Assembly: GCA_014058105.1 (NCBI GenBank)
Contig: JACGCM010002776.1
Span: 248,001 to 312,000, forward strand
From: Kingdonia uniflora
Taxonomy: Eukaryota > Streptophyta > Magnoliopsida > Ranunculales > Circaeasteraceae
Direction: 5' to 3'
Length of the DNA stretch: 64,000 nt
In this document: positions 57,064 to 64,000 of the stretch, in pieces
Numbering within the stretch: position 1 is the first letter of the stretch
Layout: each line of letters begins with the position of its first letter
Notes under the pieces: generated by a model
Database searches by the model: none
Seen by the model: only the letters and a program-made list of their open reading frames with translations
Told to the model about the DNA's origin: nothing
Position numbers and translations under genes: made by a program

Positions 57064-57340
57064 CTTTCGGAGCATGGGGAAAGTTCGCAGGGTGAGGCGC
57101 CAGCTGAACTTAGTGATTGAGGAGGCATTGGTATTAATGTAAAAAGGAATTACTCGTACTACATAAACTGAAATATAATAGATAGAACATGAAGGTTATG
57201 TTGTAGCTAAGTCTGACTGATAGTAGAATTAGTGATCTGTATGTATTTGTACTGACCTTTTAATGAACCAATTGTGGTTTTGAAGTCTGTAGTCTTTTAG
57301 CCGAGTTGGGGAACCGATAGTCGACTTTTAATATGATAGA

Positions 57341-57515
57341 TGATCGAATTGTCTGAAGCAATAGGTGATCTGTAATATAATATAAGATAGAATTGGCTGA
57401 AGTAATAAACGATCTATAATATAATAGAAGATCAAATTGTCTGAAGCAATAACCGATCTGTAATATAATAGAAGATCAAATTGTCTGAAGAAATAAACGA
57501 TTTGAAATAGTAGAA
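57341..57515. repeat. 44-bp tandem repeat, four copies, element E
   Basis: AATTGTCTGAAGCAAT starts at 57347, 57391, 57435 and 57479, an exact 44-bp step, followed by RATCTGTAATATAATAGAAG. Confidence 0.9.
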
Positions 57516-57544
57516 TGGGGTGAACCCATTGGTTATCTATGATA

Positions 57545-57885
57545 TTGTAGATGTGCTCTGAATATAGAAGTACTTGTATGAGATAGTTGAAAAGTTCTAT
57601 AATGTAGGTTGGTCAAACATAAGTATTTTATTAATATAAGAATGACGTACAAAAATGCAAGAGATAGTAAAAAGAGTATTGTATGAGATAGTAGAAGTGT
57701 ACTCTGATACAGGTCGGTCAAACACAAGTATTTTATTAGTATAAGAACAATGTGCACAATTGGAAGAAATAGTATAATAGTATTGTATGAGATAGTAGAA
57801 TAGTGTTGTAATGTAGGTCGGCCAAACATTAGAATTTCATTGATGTAAGAGCGACGCACACAATTGGAAGAAATAGTAGGATAGT
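57545..57885. repeat. About 105-bp tandem repeat, three copies, element E
   Basis: GGTCAAACA (variant GGCCAAACA) occurs at 57611, 57716 and 57820, each followed by a TTAT/TCATTGATATAAGA-like phrase and GAGATAGTA. It adjoins the 44-bp array and the integrase stop. Confidence 0.85.
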
Positions 57886-57918
57886 ATATTGTGGTAGATT
57901 ATTATCTGAGATATAATT

Positions 57919-59060
57919 TTAATCTTTTCACATTCCAAGGATTAGGGATTCGATCCCCATCTGTCGTGACGAGGTCGCAAGAGCCAAGTCCACTTTTACC
58001 GATAACGATAGCAGGTCCATCCCAATTTTCTGTGAGTTTCCCAGTATTGAGTTTCCTTCTGTATTTTGGTATCTCTCATTGTACGAGATCTTTAATATTG
58101 AACTCTCTATGATCGTTTGTTATATGACCTTGCTAAAGCCTGATGGTACCTTCCCAAGTTCATGATTGTTTTATCTCGCGTTTCGTCGATCCACTTCATG
58201 TAACATGCCAATTAGAACTTGTTTTCTTCAACGCTCATGGTATGATCACATAATGGGTGATGATAATAAATCGAGATGATGGCTTCGGTACCATAAGCTA
58301 ACAAGAACGGTGTGCATCTAGTTGATACTCAAGGTATTGTTCGGTACACATATAACAGGTATGGCAATTCTTACACCCAATTTTCCTTCTTTTCTGTCAA
58401 ACGCTTTTTTATTCCATCGACTATAGTACGATCGTTGATTTTAGCCTGACCATGTCCTTGTATCTAATACGGATTTAAAGGAGAATAAGTGATGCTATGT
58501 TGATTTAGGAAATTGGCAACCTTTGAACCAATGAACTGTAGTCCATTGTCTATTCTGATGAGGTAGCGGTATCCAAACCGTATGATAATATTTTCCCATA
58601 TGAACTTGATGAATTCCTCTTCGCGTGTTCGACTCAAAGGAACTGCTTCTACCCACTTGGTGAAGTAGTTTGTTGCTACTAGGGGGTGCTTCCGTTTTCC
58701 TAGTACAGTTGGGAATTCTCCCACGAGATCGAGGGCCCATCTTTTGAATGGCCAGATAACATTTCTAGAATAGAGTTCTAAAGCAGGAGCTTAAATTTTG
58801 GGTCTATGTCATTGGCAAATATCACACTTGCTGGCATATTCGATAGCTTGAGCTTTCATTTTCGGCCAAAAGACTCCTTGAGTAAGAACTTGGTTTGCTA
58901 AAGACCGTCCTGTCGCATGGAATACGCAAGTGCCTCTGGGTAAATCGTACAGGAAGGCTTGGGCCTCCTTATCTGATAAACATTGGAGATAGGGTCCTAT
59001 AACTGATTTTTTGTAAAGGAGATTGTTGTCAACAACATATCGTTTGACATTATCTATCAA
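57919..59060 (-). pseudogene. Integrase, element E
   Basis: N-terminal zinc part (58809-59060): DLPRGTCVFHATGRSLANQV, then YASKCDICQ. Core: YFTKWVEAVPLSRTREEEFI, IIIRFGYRYLIRIDNGLQFI, LNQHSITYSPLNPY. At the third catalytic site the phrase is GHGQAKINDRTIVDG, Lys for Glu. The C-terminal domain reads KLGWTCYRYR in one frame and RIPNPWNVKRLKLYL at the end. Frameshifts separate the parts. Confidence 0.85.
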
Positions 59061-59135
59061 GCGTCTTCTTTCATTAGCATCTTCGGGGAGTTCACCGTCA
59101 AATTTGTCGTTTGGCCCGATATATATGAGGAAAGG

Positions 59136-59640
59136 TCATCTCCAATCATCTTCGACCTCTTTGTCTCCCCCAGTATTAATGGCATTTAAGTTAATGAGAT
59201 TAATGTTGGGTGTGGATACCACTTTGATCTTTAAATATCGAGTTTCTATTCTAAGGACTCCAGTAAGATAGGCAAGGGAATCAGAATTTCTGTTTTCTCC
59301 ACGAGGCAAGTGTTTGATTGTAGCCTTTTTATATCTACTTATTATGTCGGCTACTGCTGTGGCGTAGTCGATCATCTTTCCATTTTTTTGATATTTGTCT
59401 GTATAATGGTTCACAATTAATAAGGAGTCCATGTAAACAGATAATTCAGGCACACCAATCTTTAGTGCCATCTCCAGTCTGGAATAGTGCTTCATACTTT
59501 GTCTCATTGGTGGCAGCCTCGAAGTTGAGTCAGAATGATTTCTTAATTTTGTCATTAGAAGGAATAATAATAACGATCTTGATGCCTGACCCAGCTGGTC
59601 CTGCAGAACCATCAGTTAAAAGGTGTCAGCCTTTCTTGGA
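59136..59640 (-). pseudogene. Archaeal-type RNase H, element E
   Basis: Reads LFTDGSAGPAGSGIKIVIII, FEAATNETKYEALF, then after a frameshift MALKIGVPELSVYMDSLLIV, KKATIKHLPRGENRNSDSLA. The acidic residues DGS, E and DS are present. It lies between RT-RNase H and integrase as in the Tat lineage. Confidence 0.8.
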
Positions 59641-59829
59641 TATCCAATCTGATTTTTCTTCAAACTATTCTTCGTTTATCTCAGTAATATCATTTTCCCA
59701 ATCAAGGTCGTCTACTAGAAAATTGGTAAAGAAATTTGCTACAGCTTGCCCTTCTTTGGAATGTCGTGGTTCGAAACGTATATCGTGCTCACCAAGATTA
59801 ATCGACCATTATTGGACTCGTCTGGATTT

Positions 59830-60850
59830 CTCCCGTTTGGATAGGGCTTCGCGCAAGGGGTAATTTGTCATTACTTGAACTAAATAAGCTTAGAAATATT
59901 GTTTTAACTTCTGCGATGTATAGACGATAGCTAATAGTAGTTTTTTAATCTTAATGTACTATGTTTCTACTGGAGTAAGATCTTGCTGATAAAGTAGACA
60001 GGTTATTCTGTCTTCTCATCAATTCGGATGAGAACTGAGCTTAATGAGTTATCAGTAACTACAAGATATACAGTAAGCTCTTCTCCTTCATTGGGCGTAC
60101 TCATTACTGGTGGTTTTCCTAAATAGTGTTTTAGCTCCTGAAACGTTATTTTACATTCTATGGTCCACTCGATCTTGGGATCTTTTTTAGGTTTCCCTTT
60201 CATTGTCCCTTCGCGCAGTAAGTCGAATAACGATCGACACCGATTTGAAGACTTGGAGACAAAATAATTTATTGCTGCTATCTTGCCTGCTATCTTTTGT
60301 GCATCTTTCTTTGTCTTTGGTGGAGGCATAGATAACAAAGCACAAATATGATCTAAGTCAGCCTCGATACCTTGCTTGCTAATCAAATGTCTCAAGAATT
60401 TTCTTGATTGGGCTCTGAATTGACATTTATCAGGATTTAGTTTCATTTTATAGGACCGAAGAATTTTGAAGGTCATGTGCAAATCTGCGATATAGTTTTC
60501 CTTCTTGAGGCCTTTACACAGCATATCATTAATGTAAACTTCCATTATTATCCCAAAATGGTCTTTAAACATCTGAGTCATCAGTCTCAGATAAGTGGCT
60601 CTGGCGTTATTGAGGCCGAAAGGTATTACTTTGTAGCAGTATAATCCATGTTCTGTAATAAAAGCTATTTTTTCATGATCTTCAGGCAACAGGGGTAATT
60701 AGCTTTCGGAGTCGAGCAGATGGTTGATGATAGGAAGGGGAAAACTATCTTTCAGAGTATATTTACTGAGATCTGTAAAATCCACGGATACTCAAATCTT
60801 GTCATTTTTCTTCGAAACTGCTATGATGTTCGAGATCCATTCGGGGTAAT
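59830..60850 (-). pseudogene. Reverse transcriptase plus RNase H, element E
   Basis: From about 60850: VSVDFTDLSKYTLKDSFPLP, then a short deletion where the GYNQ box should be, then (60003-60689, open) EDHEKIAFITEHGLYCYKVI, PFGLNNARATYLRLMTQMF, MEVYINDMLCKGLKKENYIA, LNPDKCQFRAQSRKFLRHLI, KIAAINYFVSKSSNRCRSLF and TVYLVVTDNSLSSVLIR. YIDD is YIND. This is one of the longest open pol pieces in the window. Confidence 0.9.
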
Positions 60851-61479
60851 TGGCTTTTCAAATAAAACTAACTTTAATAAGTTTATCGATCTCTTTATTG
60901 ACTTCTTCTCATAGCCTTGGTACTAAAGTCCTCTATTTTTGTTTGACTGCCTCAGCTTTATCTTTTAAACTAAGCTTGTGACAAGCCAAATTTGGATCAA
61001 TGCCTCGTATTTCATGGAATATCCATGCGAAGACATTGATGTTGTCTTTGAGAAACTGAATAAGAACATTTCATTCTGTTGTGGGAAAAAGAGTCCCAAT
61101 GTAGGTACCCATTTGTCTTCGCAGATTTTGACATATTCTGTAGTTTTTGTACTTGGCAGCTGGTTTTTTGTACTGTTCTCTATAATGTTCTCTATAGTAT
61201 TCTGTAATTGCTATGCAAGCTGCTGTGTTGGTGGTTCTGTTACGATGGCAATAGTATTTTCGCAAGTTCGAGCTAGCTTCTGACTACATTTAGTTTTGCA
61301 GATGACAGCATTCCAATTGAACCGTAACGCCAAATGATAGATTGATGGGATAGGTCACATGTTATGCAGCCAGCAACGTCCCATGATCCCAAAATAACAG
61401 GATTTTACGCTTATAACGTAAAACACAACGTCAACCGTTATTGGTCCTGCAGTAATAGGAAGTATAATCTTTCTTACAC

Positions 61480-61760
61480 GTTCTTCCTTGCAGCCATTGA
61501 ACTGGCTGATATTGATGTCACTAGGCTAAACTTTGTCGACCAGTCTCATCTGATCAATCGTACTTTGGAAGAGTAGTTTGATACTACTGCCAATATCAAC
61601 TATCATTGTATGTACTACGAAATTTCTCATTTTAAACATGATCACTATTGTATTATGATGAGGAAAGTTGGCGTGGCGAACGACAAAATCTTCGAAGAAG
61701 ATCCCTGTTCGCCGAGAACTAGATGCGGGGAGTAACCGGGCTTCTTTATTGACCATGGAT
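61480..61760 (-). pseudogene. Aspartic protease, element E
   Basis: Reads FFEDFVVRHANFPHHNTIVI, MFKMRNFVVHTMIVDIGSSI and KLLFQSTIDQMRL. The active-site DTGS reads DIGS. Confidence 0.8.
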
Positions 61761-62244
61761 AAATTTTGGCATTGGTCGAGACATCATTTTTTGAATCTGA
61801 TCGACCTATTAACTGTATGATTCTCGATAAAATGGTTAAGGGAAATGTGGTATAAATGTTTCCCTCAGCCACTCCTTCTATCTGTACGATCTTAGTATAA
61901 AGCTTGTAACTTCCATTTTTGTAACTTTCAACGTCCACTATGTACTCATGCATTCGTCCTTCCACAAAAACATACTCCAAAAGTCACTGTAAAGCGAAGT
62001 AGTATTTTGTGTCATGATGTCAGAGTTTGCGGTGTATGCAATACGGTCATCTCTCAATAGGTTGGAGATACTGGGCATTACAGAAGAATTTATCCTTTTA
62101 AAGTGTGGTATATAAGCTGGTTATTGTGACAGTTAACATTGGAAGTCATCGCTTTAATAAATTACCACTTCTTCGAGTTCGATCGTCATTAGACTTGGTC
62201 TGCTTTCTGTCACCTCCGTAATATAAAGTTCGATTGAAATCTTG
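61761..62244 (-). pseudogene. gag-protease linker, element E
   Basis: The minus frame 61645-61980 includes EYIVDVESYKNGSYKLYTKI. B has DLESYKNGSYKM at the same place. No zinc knuckle is evident. Confidence 0.6.
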
Positions 62245-62970
62245 TTATGTGGATTGATCTCTTGTAATTAGAGTTGACTTCTGAGGCTTCTGTCTTTCAG
62301 ATACCATCCTTTTGAGATTGATATATCCATTTACCTTTTTGATCATGTCCTCCAAGGTCGTAGGTTTATTGAGAATTAGGTACTCCTTTGCTCTTCCATC
62401 CACAAGCATAGCGTTGGTGAAGGCCAAAATAATAATTTTCTGATCAAATTGGTCTACCTTTCCGGCCAACACCAAAAATTTCTTAATAAATGTTTCGAGC
62501 TTCTCTTCTGGCATCTTCTTAAGACTGAGCAAAGAATACAGATTCTCATATTTGTCTCTATTGTACGAGAAGTTCTTGACGAAAAGTTCTCATAATTGCT
62601 CAAAAGTTTTAATGGACCCTTTTTGTAGTGAGTGAAACCATTGCAAAGGTTCACCCTTGAGACTGGTAGGAAAGAGACGACAAAAAATATAGTTTGATGT
62701 ATAATGTAGGCCTGAAGCATCTTGGAATTCTTGGATGTGTTCCACGGGATTAGTTCTTCTCTACTTTCACATTTTTGGGGCGTGGAAACCGGTAGGAACT
62801 TCACCGTCCAATAGCTCCTGAGCAATTGGGCATTTCTGCAGACTGTTGTGGATTCCTTTAGCAGTTTGAACCTGAGCTTCAAATAATTATTTGATACGTT
62901 TTTTGATATGTTCCTGAGTCGCGTGGGATGGTCCGACGTGGGATGCGTCCTTCATGAGGAATGTTGTCGT
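62245..62970 (-). pseudogene. gag, element E (cut by element D)
   Basis: Reads ELLDGEVPTGFHAPKM, NPVEHIQEFQDASGLHYTSN, RLFPTSLKGEPLQWFHSLQK, then (open 62245-62532) LSLKKMPEEKLETFIKKFLV and TLEDMIKKVNGYINLKRM. Upstream HATQEHIKKRIK continues to the edge of the D LTR at 62970, where the frame is lost. Confidence 0.85.
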
Positions 62971-63586
62971 TGTAGGGGCCTATCCCTCGATCTTACCTAT
63001 AAATGAGTTATCCCCAGTTCGAATTACCTCCATATCAGGCTCGCACAATCTTCTAACAACTTCTCTAGTCAACATTTCCACATACTCCAAGAGCTGATGA
63101 AGAACCTGGGCCGAGCTCAAACTGAAAAGCCTGAACAAGTCAAAACTGCATGTCTCTCACGAACTCAATAGTTACTCAGTCAACGGCCACTAACCACATT
63201 GTTCGGAGAACGTGCTTCAGCACGATGAAGAGCTACGGAAGAGGCCTATATAAAAGAAAAGTTCCATATGAGATAGGGACCAGATAAAGATATGAGAAAT
63301 CACCAAGAAGACTATATGCTCTGAGATTTTCAATACTCCAAACTTCTTATTCACAAGATCAAACATTTTTAAGTCCATAAATAACTTGTAATAAGATATT
63401 ATCAACCTCAAGTAATAAAATTCACTATTACAAAACCCTCAACAAAGGTCGTGGTTTCTAACATATTCATAGATTTTCCAAGCTAAATACCTATGTCATT
63501 TCTTGTTTACTAGATTGTAGTCAGAGGTACATTGGGGTAAAGACTAATTCCAGGCCACGTAGAGCTCATGGAATTCGTCCATTATA
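62971..63586 (+). repeat. 5' LTR of element D
   Basis: 616 bp, starts TGTAGGGGCCTATCCCTCG (the reverse complement of the B LTR end) and ends CCATTATA where TACA is expected. A TATATAAAAG box near 63247 supports plus-strand transcription. It lies in opposite orientation to B, C and E. Confidence 0.85.
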
Positions 63587-63604
63587 TTTGGCGCCGTCTG
63601 AAGG
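63587..63604 (+). other. Primer-binding site of element D
   Basis: TTTGGCGCCGTCTGAAGG next to the LTR, the classic TGGCGCCG type. Confidence 0.9.
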
Positions 63605-64000
63605 AAAGAAATTATTTCCACGGTATCCTAAGACATTCAACCACTCAACTCCAACATTTTAATTATGTTCATATCCAGGTGACCAACTACCGGAGTCTAG
63701 CTCGACCCCTTAATTGAGCCAGGACAACTTTCGGAGCTCAGCGAATCTCAACACTGAAACAAAGAAACACAACGAGATCAAACAACAATTAACTCTCGAC
63801 CGAGAGCTCCGTGAGAAAGAGCTCGATGCCGAATGACAAGCTCATTTGACAACGCTCAAGTGACAAGAAGATCAAATGACAACAATACAGCCTGCCTTGG
63901 AAGCTCTGCAGAACATTCAACAGGCTCCTCCAACACGAGATTGTGATTAGGTTCCAAAAGCCTCAAGGATTTTTGTGCGGGAAAGATTGGGACCTCAAGG
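63605..64000 (+). pseudogene. Leader and start of gag, element D (runs off window)
   Basis: Charged, helix-like sequence follows the PBS: DRELREKELDAE from about 63798, with stops around it, then ALQNIQQAPPTR, and near 63984 RERLGPQ. This corresponds to the N-terminal coiled coil and RERLGPR phrase of gag in B. No clean start codon frame is visible. Confidence 0.6.

Larger units (their letters stand above)
52331..62970 (-). mobile_element. Element E: Tat-lineage retrotransposon, no LTR seen, cut by element D
   Basis: From left to right: aORF1 and aORF2 (plus), two tandem repeats, then integrase, archaeal RNase H, RNase H, RT, protease and gag (minus). The 3' LTR and polypurine tract are missing at the junction with C. 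gag is interrupted at 62970 by the LTR of D in the opposite orientation, so the 5' part of E should resume beyond D, outside the window. Confidence 0.8.

Noticed and set aside
59465..59863. Plus-strand frame of 132 codons
   Set aside because: It lies opposite the archaeal-type RNase H region of element E and has no independent support.

Overview
The window is plant nuclear DNA, probably from a eudicot. It is AT-rich and almost wholly made of nested, decayed transposable elements. The only host genes seen are broken fragments, of the auxin-transport protein BIG, Rab GDP-dissociation inhibitor (GDI) and an auxin response factor (ARF). No intact host gene, tRNA, rRNA or CRISPR array was recognised. 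Reading frames are riddled with stops and frameshifts, so most entries are pseudogenes identified by reading degenerate protein across frames.

Layout. 1-2.6 kb: Ty1/copia gag-pol remnant (minus). 3.9-5.1 kb: LINE (L1 type) remnant (minus). 7.5-8.4 kb: non-autonomous DNA transposon with long terminal inverted repeats. 8.43-13.24 kb: three Sirevirus-like LTRs in a row separated by two pol-less internal regions. 13.24-16.87 kb: remnant A, the antisense-gene region of a Ty3/gypsy Tat-lineage element. 16.87-40.19 kb: a CACTA (En/Spm) transposon, truncated on the left, with TNP2-like and Ptta/TNP1-like genes, then BIG, GDI and ARF fragments, then subterminal repeats and a terminal GTAGTG. It is split by element B (18290-30997), a complete Tat-lineage LTR retrotransposon with matching 5-bp target-site duplications. 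40.19-40.43 kb: LTR fragment that the CACTA apparently entered. 41.13-52.33 kb: element C, a truncated Tat-lineage element. 52.34-62.97 kb: element E, a further Tat-lineage element. 62.97-64 kb: start of element D, opposite in orientation, with LTR, primer-binding site and start of gag.

The recurrent theme is the Tat-lineage design. gag-protease-RT-RNaseH-archaeal RNaseH-integrase lies on the minus strand. Between integrase and the 3' LTR lies a block of plus-strand (antisense) genes. Reading the copies side by side suggests two antisense genes: a short one (aORF1, starting MV.TR) and a long spliced coiled-coil one (aORF2) whose N-terminal part resembles the 'putative gypsy-type transposase' family (PF04195). 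Each has a TATA-like box upstream; in A, C and E the aORF2 box is followed at about 180-220 nt by a GTTAGT splice donor. The antisense genes and pol converge tail to tail, and in B, C and E the convergence point holds a different tandem repeat. This layered arrangement and the CACTA with several captured host genes are the most interesting content. Family names come from reading motifs by eye; no search was run.
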